From CAYNKA01 sp964397655 (lineage in GTDB: Bacteria; Spirochaetota; Spirochaetia; DTKZ01), in the NCBI GenBank assembly GCA_964397655.1, contig CAYNKA010000011.1, positions 78,118 to 142,117 of the forward strand: a DNA stretch of 64,000 nt, in the 5' to 3' direction. The position numbers and the translations under genes were made by a program. The stretch's first letter is position 1, and each line of letters opens with the position of its first letter. Below the pieces are notes generated by a model, which made no database searches, was not told the DNA's origin, and saw nothing but the letters and a program-made list of their open reading frames with translations. Positions 7,449 through 15,561 of this stretch are shown here, piece by piece.

Positions 7449-8039
7449 TCATTCCACCGTTATCTTGCCCAGCCATTTGATCCAGTCGCTTCCCTCCTTC
7501 CCTCCCGCGACGAGCCTGAGGGGGAATCCGTGGACGCGGTGGAAGGCCTTTCCGTTGAAATCGTAGGCCACGAGCATGGTGTTCTTCATGGCTTCCTCGA
7601 TGGGAAAGCGCGTGGTGTAGTCGCTGAGAACCGTCGTGAAGATCACCGTCTTCGCGTCGGGGGAGACCCGGGCCTTTTCCAGGATCGTGCGCACGGTCGG
7701 TCCGGTCCAGGTTCCGATGTCGGTGAAGAATCCCGGGCAGTCGAGGGGGAGTTTCTCCTTCGCCGCCTTCAGCTTCCTCACCTCCTGGTAGGTGAGCGAA
7801 AGAGGCTTCTCCACCTTCCCCGTGACCTCGAGGCGATAGGTCTTCACGTCGATGTCGATGGGCGTGCCGGTGACGTGGAGCCCTTCGAAATAGTCGAGAT
7901 ACTTCGGATCCGCCGCCGCGGCTCCGGTTTGCGCTGCGTTTTCTCCGCCGCGGGACGTGCACGAGCCGAACAGAATGACGGCCGCCGCGAGCGCCGCGAC
8001 TGTCCATGCGAGCCTGCCTCCCTCGTTTCTTTTCTTCAT
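7449..8039 (-). CDS. Molybdopterin-dependent oxidoreductase, sulfite-oxidase-like lipoprotein
   Basis: A 196-residue protein with a lipoprotein signal (hydrophobic segment ending FGSC, Cys27) followed by a sulfite-oxidase-type Mo-cofactor domain. Cys101 in PLDCPGFFTDIGTWTGPTVRTIL would be the molybdenum ligand. VHGFPLRLVAGGKEGSDWIKWL matches the family's HGxPxRLxxPxxxGxxxxKW block. It is shorter than typical family members and lacks the C-terminal Ig-like domain of sulfite oxidase, so it is a minimal SUOX-fold protein. The substrate is unknown. The start is ATG 8039, because a GGGGG run lies six bases upstream, rather than the ATG four codons earlier. Confidence 0.8.
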   Translation of the reverse strand: MKKRNEGGRLAWTVAALAAAVILFGSCTSRGGENAAQTGAAAADPKYLDYFEGLHVTGTPIDIDVKTYRLEVTGKVEKPLSLTYQEVRKLKAAKEKLPLDCPGFFTDIGTWTGPTVRTILEKARVSPDAKTVIFTTVLSDYTTRFPIEEAMKNTMLVAYDFNGKAFHRVHGFPLRLVAGGKEGSDWIKWLGKITVE

Positions 8040-8208
8040 GTATACCCCCATCGAGGCTTCGAGATATGTTTACTATTAAAGTAATGATTATGACGACGAT
8101 TGTAAACCATCGCCTTTCACCGACGAGCCGCAGTCTGAGCCCGTTTCCCGCCGTCGAGGAAGACCCGTCCCGGCCGGATACACGACTGCGGCGCGCGAGC
8201 CTCGGGCT

Positions 8209-8901
8209 TCAGGAGAGGGCGAGGGAGACCGCGGCTTCGGCATGAAGCCTGGTCGTGTCGAAGAGGGGGACGGAGGAGTCTTCCGCCTTCACGAGGAGGC
8301 CGATCTCGGTACATCCGAGCACGACGCCTTCGGCTCCTGCGCGTACGAGCCGCGAGATGATCTCTCGATACGCCTCGCGGGAGGCGGGCAGCGTCCTTCC
8401 GAGCACGAGTTCCTCGTAGATGACGCGGTGGACCGTCTTCCGGTCCGGTTGGTCGGGGACGAGGACCTCCAGGCCGTGCCTGCCCGCGAGGCGGCCCTTG
8501 TAGAAGTCCTCCTCCATGGTGAAGCGGGTCCCGAGGAGCCCGACCCGCCGGAGTCCCGCCCGCTTCACGGCCTCGGCCGCGGCGTCGGCTATGTGGAGGA
8601 GGGGCGCGCGGAGCGCCTTCTCGATCGCGTCGGCAGACTTGTGCATCGTGTTCGTGCAGATGACGACGAAGTCCGCCCCGCCCCGCTCGAGCCTCAGGGC
8701 CGCTTCGACCATGAAGCGGTCCGCCTCGTCCCACCTGCCTTCGCACTGGAGAGCCTCCACCTCGGCGAAGTCGACGGAGTAGAGGAGACATTTCGCGGAG
8801 TGCAGTCCCCCGAGCCTTTCCTTGATGCCTTCGTTGACGAGGCGGTAGTATTCGAGCGATGATTCCCAGCTCATTCCGCCCAGCATGCCTATCGTTTTCA
8901 T
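8209..8901 (-). CDS. Aspartate/glutamate racemase family protein
   Basis: A 230-residue protein of the Asp/Glu/hydantoin racemase family (YgeA/RacX-like). It begins GMLGGMSWESSLEYYR, a signature of the amino-acid racemase subgroup. The two catalytic cysteines are Cys82 in VICTNTMHK and Cys197 in VLGCTEIGLL. It probably racemises an amino acid by two-base proton transfer. The substrate cannot be read from the sequence. It shares an ATGA overlap with rlmN upstream, so translation is coupled. Confidence 0.88.
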   Translation of the reverse strand: MKTIGMLGGMSWESSLEYYRLVNEGIKERLGGLHSAKCLLYSVDFAEVEALQCEGRWDEADRFMVEAALRLERGGADFVVICTNTMHKSADAIEKALRAPLLHIADAAAEAVKRAGLRRVGLLGTRFTMEEDFYKGRLAGRHGLEVLVPDQPDRKTVHRVIYEELVLGRTLPASREAYREIISRLVRAGAEGVVLGCTEIGLLVKAEDSSVPLFDTTRLHAEAAVSLALS

Positions 8902-9980
8902 CTTTTATCTCCCTTCGGTTCCGAGGATCGTCCCGCTTCGACGAGCGCCCTGGTGGAGAGGAGCCCGCAGGCCGCGAGGATGTCCTCGCCGCGGGACCGC
9001 CTTATCGTGGTTCGGAGTCCCTTCGCGGACAGCCGGTCCCGGAATTCCGTCATGGCCTCGGCCGGAGCGGATTCGAGGGGCGTGCCGGGGATGGGGTGGA
9101 ACCGTATCAGGTTGATCCTGCAGCTCAAACCCTGGAGGATCCGCGCGAGTTCCTTAACGTGGGCCGCCGAATGGTTCAGTCCTCCGAAGACGATGTACTC
9201 GAAGGACACGCGGCGCTGCTTCGGGAGGTCGAAGTCCCGGATCGCCGCGAGCACGTCGCGGATGGGGTAGGCCTTCTGCGCGGGCATGAGACGGCTCCGC
9301 TCCTCGTCGAAGGGGGAGTGGAGGCTCACCGCGAGATGGCAGGAACTTTCCTCGAGGAAGCGCCTCATGGCCGGGATGATGCCCACGGTCGACACCGTGA
9401 TCCGCTTCGGGCTCATGGCGTAGCCCCATTCGGAGGTGAGCGTTTCGAGGCTGAGAAGCACTTCGTCGAGGTTGTCCAGGGGCTCGCCCATCCCCATGTA
9501 GACGAGGTTCGTCACCCGTTCCCGCTCGGGAAGCGATTCGTACTGGTTGAGGATTTCCCCCGCGGTGAGCTGGCCCTGGAAACCCTGCTTGCCCGTCATG
9601 CAGAAGAGGCAGTTCATCCTGCAACCCGCCTGGGTGGACATGCACAGGGTCGCCCTGTCGCGCTCCGGAATGTAGGCCGCCTCCACGAAGCGCGACGGGC
9701 AGGGCTCGCCTTCCGCCGCCGCCGCGGGGATCTCGTAGAGGTATTTCTTGGTCCCGTCGCGGGACTCGGCCTCGGACTTCGGTGGCTCGAGGCCGATGTC
9801 GAAGGTCTCCTCGAGAGCGGAACGGGCCGCGAGCGCGAGGTCGGTCATCTCGGAGGCGGAGCGGACGTGCCGCTTGTACAGCCACCGGGCCATCTGCCCG
9901 GCGGCGAAGGGAGGGAGGCCGAGCCGGGCGGCCGCTTCGCCGAGACCCTCCAAGCTCTTGCCGAAAAGCCGTTCCTTCAT
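8898..9980 (-). CDS. rlmN: Dual-specificity 23S rRNA/tRNA adenine-C2 methyltransferase RlmN
   Basis: A 360-residue radical-SAM methyltransferase. The Fe-S cluster motif is Cys120-x3-Cys124-x2-Cys127 (CRMNCLFC), followed by GMGEPLDN. The two extra catalytic cysteines of the RlmN mechanism are Cys113 (TLCMSTQAG) and Cys338 (ILAACGLLS). It methylates C2 of A2503 in 23S rRNA and A37 in some tRNAs. The C-terminal RRSRGEDILAACG block is typical. The length is normal. It ends overlapping the racemase gene and starts 12 bases after the protease gene. Confidence 0.93.
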   Translation of the reverse strand: MKERLFGKSLEGLGEAAARLGLPPFAAGQMARWLYKRHVRSASEMTDLALAARSALEETFDIGLEPPKSEAESRDGTKKYLYEIPAAAAEGEPCPSRFVEAAYIPERDRATLCMSTQAGCRMNCLFCMTGKQGFQGQLTAGEILNQYESLPERERVTNLVYMGMGEPLDNLDEVLLSLETLTSEWGYAMSPKRITVSTVGIIPAMRRFLEESSCHLAVSLHSPFDEERSRLMPAQKAYPIRDVLAAIRDFDLPKQRRVSFEYIVFGGLNHSAAHVKELARILQGLSCRINLIRFHPIPGTPLESAPAEAMTEFRDRLSAKGLRTTIRRSRGEDILAACGLLSTRALVEAGRSSEPKGDKR

Positions 9981-9991
9981 CGCGCGGACGC

Positions 9992-11917
9992 TCAGCGTTT
10001 CTTCTTTCCCCCGAAGAAGTCGTCGTCTCCCCCGAAGAAGTCGTCTTCCTTGCCGAAGTATTTCTCTTCGTCGAATTTGAAGAACGCCTTCTCGTCGAAG
10101 AAGAAGAAATTCTCCTCCTCGAAGTTGTTGAAGAAGGTCGCCTCCCCCTTGAAGAAGGAGTCGTCGCTGAAGAACTTCTCGTCGCCGAAAAACTTCTCGG
10201 CCCGCTTGTCGAAGTCGCTCTTGTAGTCGTCGTCCGCGAATTTTTTCGGCTCTTCCTTCTTCGGCGCGTCAGCGAGATAGCCTTCCGCTATGGCGGACGG
10301 TTCGCTTTCGAGCTTCCCCTTCACCGCGATGACGGAGTAGAGGTTCTTCTTGTCCCTCGGTTTGGAATCGGTGTAGCTCGCTTCCTTCTGCGTTGCGATG
10401 AAGGTCCAGGTCTTTCCCTTCTCCGACCACTTGCGGACGGTGTATGAATCGGCTCCGGCCACCTTCTCCCAAGTCACGACGATCCTGTCGCGGGAGTCCC
10501 CCTTGGAAGCCTTGATCCACGAAGGGGCCTTCACGGTTTCCGGTTCCTTCCGGACGATGACCACGGTCAATCCTTCGTCCGCCTTGCTTTCGGTCTTCTC
10601 GCGGTACGCGGTCACCACGTACCGTTCCTGCCGGGAGTCCTTCGGGACCGCGGAGTCCAGCCAGCCTTCGTTCCTGCTCACGCCCATGCGACGGAATTCC
10701 TTCACATCGTTGTCCCAGCGGTAGACGTAGTATCCCTCCGCGTCATCCACGGCGTCCCAGACGAGCTTCACCTTGTCTCCATCCTGCATGCCCCGGAGGT
10801 TCTTCGGGCTCCCGAGCTCCTTGCGGGATTCCTTGACCCAGCCCTTCGCGACCGGGCTGTAGTCGCTCGTCCCCCCCGGACCCACGCTCTTCACGGAGTA
10901 GAAATACTCGACCTTCGCCGCGGCCGTCGTGTCGAGGAAGGTGGTGCCCTTGGTCTTCGCGACCTCCTTGAAATCCGTCGGCGTCTTCGCGGAGCGGTGG
11001 ACGAGATAGTATTCCGCGCTCTTCACCTCGGGCCAGGTCACCTGGATCCTGTCCGTGTAGGCCCCGGTCGACGCGGAGACCTCGTTGGGCGGGTAGGACT
11101 TCTCCGGGGTGTTCTTCACCGCGTCGTACATGACCATGGCGGTGTGGTTCATCTGCGTAAAAAGGTCGTAATCGTACCAGCAATAGCCCTTCTCGCCCCA
11201 TTGCTCGCTCCAGGAATTGAGGATCTTGAAGGCCTTCTTCCCGTCGTCGTACCCGACCGCGACCATGGCGTGGCCCCCGAGATAGGAGCCGGAGACCGAC
11301 TTGTAGACGCCGCCCTTGTAGGTCATGAAGTTCTCGTAGGTTTTCATGCCGATGACGACCGGATTCCCGTCCGCGAGGACCGCCTTGAGGGTCGAAGGAT
11401 TCTTCCCGTCGAGCCTGACGTAGGATTCCGCCTTGTACTGAGCCGCCTCGCTTCGCGCCGCGGCGTCGGGCTGCGCCCGGTAGTCGGAATAGGGCATGGT
11501 CTTGAAGGTCGCGCAGCCCTGCTTCTTCACGAGCTCGAGGGCGTCGGGAATCGTGGATCCCTGGTCCTTGCCGCCGTTGATCTGATTGTAGATGAAGGAC
11601 GGGGAGAAGATGGTCTCCTTCTTGGCCGTGCCCCATTTGCGCTCCACGTTTTCCTGATAGGTCTTCACCGCATAGGCCGTGGCCCAAGCTACGCAACTGT
11701 TCTGCTGGCCCTGATAGCCGGGCGCCGGGAAGTCGGCCGAGAGGTCCGCTTTCGAGGGCATCTCCCGCTGTCCGGCCTTCGCAGTCCCGCTTCGGATCGA
11801 GTTGTTGAAATTCTGCGGAGTCGGCTCCATGCCGAGCCCTCCGGCGGCCTGGGCGGACAGAGATGCGGCCGTTCCGAGAAGCAGGAGTATCGCGAGACTT
11901 CGGCGTAAAGCGATCAT
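9992..11917 (-). CDS. Secreted papain-like (C1A) peptidase with FN3 domains and Phe/Asp-rich tail
   Basis: A 641-residue protein. A signal peptide (to about residue 25) precedes a papain-fold peptidase with oxyanion Gln69, nucleophile Cys75 (GQQNSCVAWAT), His216 (LGGHAMVAVGY) and Asn234 (ILNSWSEQWG). Three fibronectin type III-like modules follow (about 280-375, 380-465, 475-550). The last 83 residues are an odd tail rich in Phe-Phe pairs and Asp/Glu, ending in GGKKKR. The start is ATG 11917 with GGAGGA upstream. Export to the surface or medium is expected. The catalytic set is complete, so it should be an active protease. No propeptide motif was recognised. Confidence 0.85.
   Translation of the reverse strand: MIALRRSLAILLLLGTAASLSAQAAGGLGMEPTPQNFNNSIRSGTAKAGQREMPSKADLSADFPAPGYQGQQNSCVAWATAYAVKTYQENVERKWGTAKKETIFSPSFIYNQINGGKDQGSTIPDALELVKKQGCATFKTMPYSDYRAQPDAAARSEAAQYKAESYVRLDGKNPSTLKAVLADGNPVVIGMKTYENFMTYKGGVYKSVSGSYLGGHAMVAVGYDDGKKAFKILNSWSEQWGEKGYCWYDYDLFTQMNHTAMVMYDAVKNTPEKSYPPNEVSASTGAYTDRIQVTWPEVKSAEYYLVHRSAKTPTDFKEVAKTKGTTFLDTTAAAKVEYFYSVKSVGPGGTSDYSPVAKGWVKESRKELGSPKNLRGMQDGDKVKLVWDAVDDAEGYYVYRWDNDVKEFRRMGVSRNEGWLDSAVPKDSRQERYVVTAYREKTESKADEGLTVVIVRKEPETVKAPSWIKASKGDSRDRIVVTWEKVAGADSYTVRKWSEKGKTWTFIATQKEASYTDSKPRDKKNLYSVIAVKGKLESEPSAIAEGYLADAPKKEEPKKFADDDYKSDFDKRAEKFFGDEKFFSDDSFFKGEATFFNNFEEENFFFFDEKAFFKFDEEKYFGKEDDFFGGDDDFFGGKKKR
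9995..10243 (-). repeat. Low-complexity Phe-Phe/Asp-rich coding repeat
   Basis: This encodes the last 83 residues of the papain-like protease: 23 Phe, mostly as FF pairs spaced 5-8 residues apart between acidic residues. At DNA level, an 18-base unit beginning TCCCCCGAAGAAG occurs at 10007-10024 and again at 10028-10045, each encoding DDFFGG. The composition is unlike anything else in the window. Confidence 0.8.
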
Positions 11918-12022
11918 ATCATTCCTCCGACAGGACAACATTTCAATCAATTGTAGCCTTGAGGAGGAAAAAAATCCATCGATGCGGATTGCCTCGGCGG
12001 TGTGTACGGTTGATCGCTACAG

Positions 12023-12031
12023 TGTTATACT
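12023..12031 (+). promoter_or_regulatory. Extended -10 promoter of the toxin-antitoxin pair
   Basis: TGTTATACT contains the TG dinucleotide one base before a TATACT hexamer (12026-12031), about 20 bases upstream of the antitoxin ATG. No good -35 hexamer is visible, which fits an extended -10 promoter. An imperfect repeat of TATAC/CATAC around it could be the antitoxin operator, but this is weak. Confidence 0.45.
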
Positions 12032-12052
12032 TGTCATACGTGAGGTGGAAAG

Positions 12053-12265
12053 ATGTTGGCAGTAAGACTGGATGCCGAAACCGAGAACAAACTCAATCGC
12101 CTTGCCCGGGAGACTGGGCGAAGCAAGAGTTACTACGTCAAACAGGCTATCGAAAACTTCCTGGAAGAACGGGAAGACTACCTTCGTGCCCTTGCCGTAC
12201 TCGAACGTAATGAACCCCGAAAATCTCTTGCGGAAGTGAGAAAGGATCTTGGCCTGGAACGTTGA
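12053..12265 (+). CDS. RelB/CopG-type ribbon-helix-helix antitoxin
   Basis: A 70-residue protein. It begins MLAVRLDAETENKLNRLARE and continues GRSKSYYVKQAIENFLEE, the ribbon-helix-helix pattern of RelB/CopG/DinJ-like antitoxins. The C-terminal part (SLAEVRKDLGLER) would wrap the toxin. A GAGG/GGAAAG site stands before the ATG. Its end overlaps the toxin start by 17 bases, the usual coupled arrangement. By analogy it should repress its own promoter and neutralise the adjacent RelE-type toxin. Confidence 0.88.
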   Translation: MLAVRLDAETENKLNRLARETGRSKSYYVKQAIENFLEEREDYLRALAVLERNEPRKSLAEVRKDLGLER

Positions 12266-12518
12266 GTTGACTGCGACCGCTCAAAAGCAATTGAAGAAGC
12301 TGGATCGGAAATGGCAGGCGGCGATTCTTGACTATCTTGAAGACGAAATTGCGCCGTTGGATGACCCGCGAAGCCGGGGAAAAGCCCTTATGGGAGACAA
12401 GAAAGGAATCTGGCGTTATCGCGTGGGAGATTACCGGGTCTTATGCAAGATCATGGACAGTGAACTGGTGATAGCGGCCATAACGATCGGTCACAGGAAG
12501 GATGTTTACGATGATTGA
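12249..12518 (+). CDS. RelE/ParE-family toxin
   Basis: An 89-residue RelE-superfamily protein. Visible motifs are LDDPRSRGKAL, IWRYRVGDYRVLCKI and the C-terminal IGHRKDVYD, matching RelE-type mRNA interferases that act on the ribosome. The basic residues Arg in WRYRVGDYR and His-Arg-Lys near the end are the expected catalytic or RNA-binding set. The start is a TTG at 12249 with AAAGGA close upstream, inside the antitoxin gene. No better ATG or GTG exists near the N-terminus (AWNVELTATAQKQLKKL). Confidence 0.88.
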   Translation: MAWNVELTATAQKQLKKLDRKWQAAILDYLEDEIAPLDDPRSRGKALMGDKKGIWRYRVGDYRVLCKIMDSELVIAAITIGHRKDVYDD

Positions 12519-12697
12519 GAGCCGTGGTATACGGTAGCTCGGTTTGTCGGGGTGGGGATGAATGAACGCACGAGCCAAAGTAGAACTTGAAAATGGCCGC
12601 CAGCTGAAAGCCCAACAACAATGGATAAGTAGAAAACATCATACCGCCTCCTGAGCATCGCGGTTCGGCCGGTAAATGCGAGGAAAAGAAAAAAAAC

Positions 12698-12726
12698 TTG
12701 ATTTATTAGCATAATGCGCTAATAAT
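12698..12726 (+). promoter_or_regulatory. Promoter and palindromic operator of the mttB-like gene
   Basis: TTGATT (12698-12703) and AATAAT (12721-12726) are 17 bases apart, a plausible sigma-70 promoter. The spacer holds a palindrome spanning 12703-12725 with arms TTATTAGC and GCTAATAA around ATAATGC. The same core, TAGCATAATG-N-GCTAAT, recurs in the divergent promoter at 15481-15503. The layout suggests repression. A ROK-type regulator (encoded at 21886) binds operators of this general shape in other bacteria, so it is the first candidate. Confidence 0.65.
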
Positions 12727-12773
12727 GGAGAAAATCCGGGACCGAGAGCTTCTCGGCGGGGCAAGGAGGCTGT

Positions 12774-14153
12774 ATGAGCGGCGGCGGAATCGAGCGAATT
12801 CACGAGACGGCGATCGATCTTCTCGAAAATCCGGGGATCAGGATCGAGCATCCCGCGATAGAAAAACTGCTGTTGAAGGAGGGAGCCAAGCCGGGAAATC
12901 AGGCTGAGGTCCTCAGGTTCCCGCGGAAGCTCGTGGAGGAGAAGATGGCGCTCTGTCCGAGGGAATTCCTCTTCGCCGACAGGTTCGGAAAGGGAAGGAA
13001 GGTGAGCCCGGACGGCGAGGCGGTCATCTGGTCGGTGCCGGGCATGTACCTCTTCGAGGGCGGGGAATTCCGTCCCTTCACCTCCGCCGACATGGCGCGC
13101 TGGGCGAGGCTCCTCGACCGCCTGCCCAACCTCGACGGGGTCTTCAGTTACGCGATGGACGACGTGCCGCCGAAGGCGCGGGACGTCGTGGGGCTCCGAG
13201 TGATCGCCGAGAACACGACGAAGCATGTCCGCGTGCTCTGCTTCTCCCCCGCGGGCATGGACGTCATGGTCCGCATGAAGGACGTGGTGGGGGACTATCC
13301 CTGGTTCAGCATCGGCTTCACGGCCCACGGCCCGCTCCGCTGGACCAATCTCGCCCTCGACATCTTCTATAGGACCGCGGGACACGCCATCCCGATCACG
13401 GTCAACGGGGAGCCGATGGCGGGAGTCTCGGGCCCCGTCACCATCGCGGGGTCGGCGGCCGTGGGCACGGCGGAGATCCTCTCCGGCATCGTGATCAACC
13501 AGATCCTCGAGCCGGGACGGCCCTGCGTCTTCAACCTCGGCCTCGCCCATACCATGGACATGAGGTCAGCCCTCGCGGTGACGGGCGGGCCGGAGAACGC
13601 CCTCTTCGCGCAGATCTCGGCCCGGCTCGGCCGCTTCTACGGCATCCCGTCGGGGAGCTGGGTCTCCACGGAGTCGATGCGGCCCGACGCCCAGGCCGCC
13701 CTCGAGAAAATGTGCGGCTTCGTCACCCACCTCGAGGAAAGAGTGTCCAACGTCTGGGGCCTGGGACAGCTCGAGTCGGAGCTCACCGTGTCGCCGGCCC
13801 AGGCGGTCATCGACGACGAGATGATAGCCTACGTCCGCCGGTATCTCCGGGGAGCCGAGGTGAGCGACGACACCCTCGCCTTGGATCTCGTGCGCGAGGT
13901 CGGCATCTCCGGGTCCTTCCTCGGCGAGATGCACACGATGGAACATTTCAAAGACGAGCTTTTCATGCCCGAGGTGTCGTTCCGGAAGAAGAGGGCGGAC
14001 TGGGACCTCGCGGGTAGGCCGGATATGGAAAGGAGGGCCGAGGAGAAGGCGCGGCTCCTCATGAGCGAGGAGCCCCGCAGCGGGCTTTCCGCCGAACAGA
14101 TAAAGGAACTCGACTCGCTCGCCCGGGCCCACCTCGGCTCGCTTTCGTCCTGA
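12774..14153 (+). CDS. Trimethylamine methyltransferase (MttB) family protein, non-pyrrolysine type
   Basis: A 459-residue TIM-barrel methyltransferase of the MttB superfamily, with GISGPVTIAG-like residues (AGVSGPVTIAGSAAVGTAEIL) and AGHAIPITVNGEPMAG. No in-frame TAG is read through, so it is a pyrrolysine-lacking homologue, like those that demethylate glycine betaine, proline betaine or carnitine and feed methyl groups to a corrinoid protein. No corrinoid protein or corrinoid methyltransferase gene is in the window, so its partner must be encoded elsewhere. An AAGGAGG lies four bases before the ATG. The substrate is unknown. The neighbouring Liv-type importer shares its operator and may bring it in. 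Confidence 0.85.
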   Translation: MSGGGIERIHETAIDLLENPGIRIEHPAIEKLLLKEGAKPGNQAEVLRFPRKLVEEKMALCPREFLFADRFGKGRKVSPDGEAVIWSVPGMYLFEGGEFRPFTSADMARWARLLDRLPNLDGVFSYAMDDVPPKARDVVGLRVIAENTTKHVRVLCFSPAGMDVMVRMKDVVGDYPWFSIGFTAHGPLRWTNLALDIFYRTAGHAIPITVNGEPMAGVSGPVTIAGSAAVGTAEILSGIVINQILEPGRPCVFNLGLAHTMDMRSALAVTGGPENALFAQISARLGRFYGIPSGSWVSTESMRPDAQAALEKMCGFVTHLEERVSNVWGLGQLESELTVSPAQAVIDDEMIAYVRRYLRGAEVSDDTLALDLVREVGISGSFLGEMHTMEHFKDELFMPEVSFRKKRADWDLAGRPDMERRAEEKARLLMSEEPRSGLSAEQIKELDSLARAHLGSLSS

Positions 14154-14186
14154 GCTGACACGGAACCGCACCGTGCCGGAAAAAGA

Positions 14187-14216
14187 AAAGGCCGTCCCCC
14201 CCAGGGGACGGCCTTT
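14187..14216. terminator. Bidirectional Rho-independent terminator
   Basis: A 13-bp stem, AAAGGCCGTCCCC / GGGGACGGCCTTT, with a four-base loop lies between the convergent mttB-like and solute-binding-protein genes. It is flanked by A-rich sequence on the left and TTTTT on the right, so it can terminate transcription from both sides. Confidence 0.85.
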
Positions 14217-14234
14217 TTCATGGGCTGACTATCC

Positions 14235-15425
14235 TTACTTGGCGAAGTAGCTGAACTCGACGGTCTTGATCTCCGCTCCGACGAATTTCAGGATCGACAT
14301 GGGGATGTTGACCGCGCGGTGGGTTTCGGGGTCGATGGTGATCTCGGCCACGACGCCCTTGTACGCCTTCGTGGACGCGAGGGCCTGCCGGACCTTTTCC
14401 GGATCGTCCGAGCCTGCGCGGGCGACCGCGTCGATCATGAGGCCGGTGTCGTCGTAGCCGGAGAAGGAATGGAGTCTCGGCTCTTCCTTGTACTCGGCCT
14501 TGTATTTCTCGAAGAAGGTCTTGAGCTTCGGGTCGTCGAAGGTGATGTTGTTCGGGAAGTAGGAACCGTCCGCGGCGGCGCCCGCAACCGTGTCCATGGG
14601 CTTGTACCAGGAATTGTTGCCGAGGAAGCGGGCTTTCACGCCGAGTTCACGAGCCTGCTTCACGGCATTCGAGTTTTCGGTCACGTAGCCGGGGATGAAG
14701 AGACCGTCGGGAGCGAGCTCGCGGATCTTCGTGAGCTGGGCCCGATAGTCCTGGTCGCCGGCCTGGAATTCGAATTTCCCGACGAGAGATTTTCCGTTTT
14801 TCTTCACGTAGTGTTCGAAACCCATGGCGAGGTAGAGTGCGTAGGCGTTCGAGGGGGAATAGAGCATGGCGAAGGTGTTCATCTTGAGCTCGTTGATGGC
14901 GTAGGACGCGATGATCGCGGACTGCTGGAAGGCCGAGGGCTGGGTGAGGAAGAAGTAGGGGTTGGCGTCGATCTTCTTGTCCGGATTGGCGGGATCGAAT
15001 TTCGGGGTCGTGGCCCTTTCGTCCATGGCCCGAGAGACGACGGGAACCTTGGTCTTTTCGGCGACCGGCGAAACCGCGAGGGCGGTGTTGGAGAGCAGGG
15101 ATCCGCCGACGACCGCGACCTTGTCTTCCTGCGCGAGGCGGGTATAGGCGCGGACCGCCTCGGTCGGGCTGGATTTGATGTCGTAGACGACGAGTTCGAC
15201 CTTGCGGCCGAGGATGCCGCCCGCGGCGTTGATTTCCTTGACCTTGAGTTTCGCTCCCTTCTCCGCGTCGGTGCCCCACTGGGCAGTTCCGGCGCTCAGG
15301 TCGGCGTACATGCCGATCTTTATCGGCTTCGAGGCTTCAGAGCCGCCGCCCGCGAAGAGCGGAATCGTCCCGGCGATCAATAGTACAGTCATGAACAGGA
15401 CAAATCCGATTCCTCTTTTTTTCAT
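14235..15425 (-). CDS. Liv-type ABC transporter substrate-binding protein
   Basis: A 396-residue periplasmic binding protein of the LivJ/ANF-receptor type. The signal peptide ends near PLFAGGGSEA, followed by PIKIGMYADLSAGTAQWGTDAEKGAKLKV and INAAGGILGRKVELVVYD, the standard opening of this family. The start is ATG 15425 with GAGGA five bases upstream. Readings further upstream enter the promoter region. It is transcribed divergently from its cognate permease genes. A full-length, intact binding fold is present. The ligand is unknown: an amino acid, an amide or a quaternary amine would fit. Confidence 0.9.
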   Translation of the reverse strand: MKKRGIGFVLFMTVLLIAGTIPLFAGGGSEASKPIKIGMYADLSAGTAQWGTDAEKGAKLKVKEINAAGGILGRKVELVVYDIKSSPTEAVRAYTRLAQEDKVAVVGGSLLSNTALAVSPVAEKTKVPVVSRAMDERATTPKFDPANPDKKIDANPYFFLTQPSAFQQSAIIASYAINELKMNTFAMLYSPSNAYALYLAMGFEHYVKKNGKSLVGKFEFQAGDQDYRAQLTKIRELAPDGLFIPGYVTENSNAVKQARELGVKARFLGNNSWYKPMDTVAGAAADGSYFPNNITFDDPKLKTFFEKYKAEYKEEPRLHSFSGYDDTGLMIDAVARAGSDDPEKVRQALASTKAYKGVVAEITIDPETHRAVNIPMSILKFVGAEIKTVEFSYFAK

Positions 15426-15456
15426 ATTTTCCTCGCTTTTTCGGGAAAGATTTTTG

Positions 15457-15508
15457 TTGAATTCCCATTCAACATCAAATATAATAGCATAATGTGCTAA
15501 TAATTCAA
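15457..15508. promoter_or_regulatory. Overlapping divergent promoters with a shared palindromic operator
   Basis: On the plus strand TTGAAT (15457-15462) and TATAAT (15480-15485) are 17 bases apart and drive the permease operon. On the minus strand TTGAAT (15503-15508) and TATTAT (15481-15486) are 16 bases apart and drive the binding-protein gene. A palindrome at 15481-15503 (half-sites AATAGC and GCTAAT around ATAATGT) covers both -10 elements. It matches the palindrome upstream of the mttB-like gene. One bound repressor would shut both directions. Confidence 0.75.
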
Positions 15509-15561
15509 GCTTTTTTTTCCGGTTCCGCGGCACCGCGTTTCGGGAAAGGGGGTGATCTGCG

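Noticed and set aside
10007..10045. Possible CRISPR or satellite repeat in the protease tail
   Set aside because: Only two close copies of an 18-base unit with no spacers; it is a coding repeat in frame with the protease.
8859..10226. A plus-strand open frame opposite rlmN and the protease tail
   Set aside because: It is an antisense shadow; its Lys/Ser/Pro-rich end is just the reverse reading of the Phe/Asp repeat.
12774..14153. Pyrrolysine-type MttB with a read-through TAG
   Set aside because: The frame is open without any internal TAG and no pyl genes are present, so this is the non-pyrrolysine branch.
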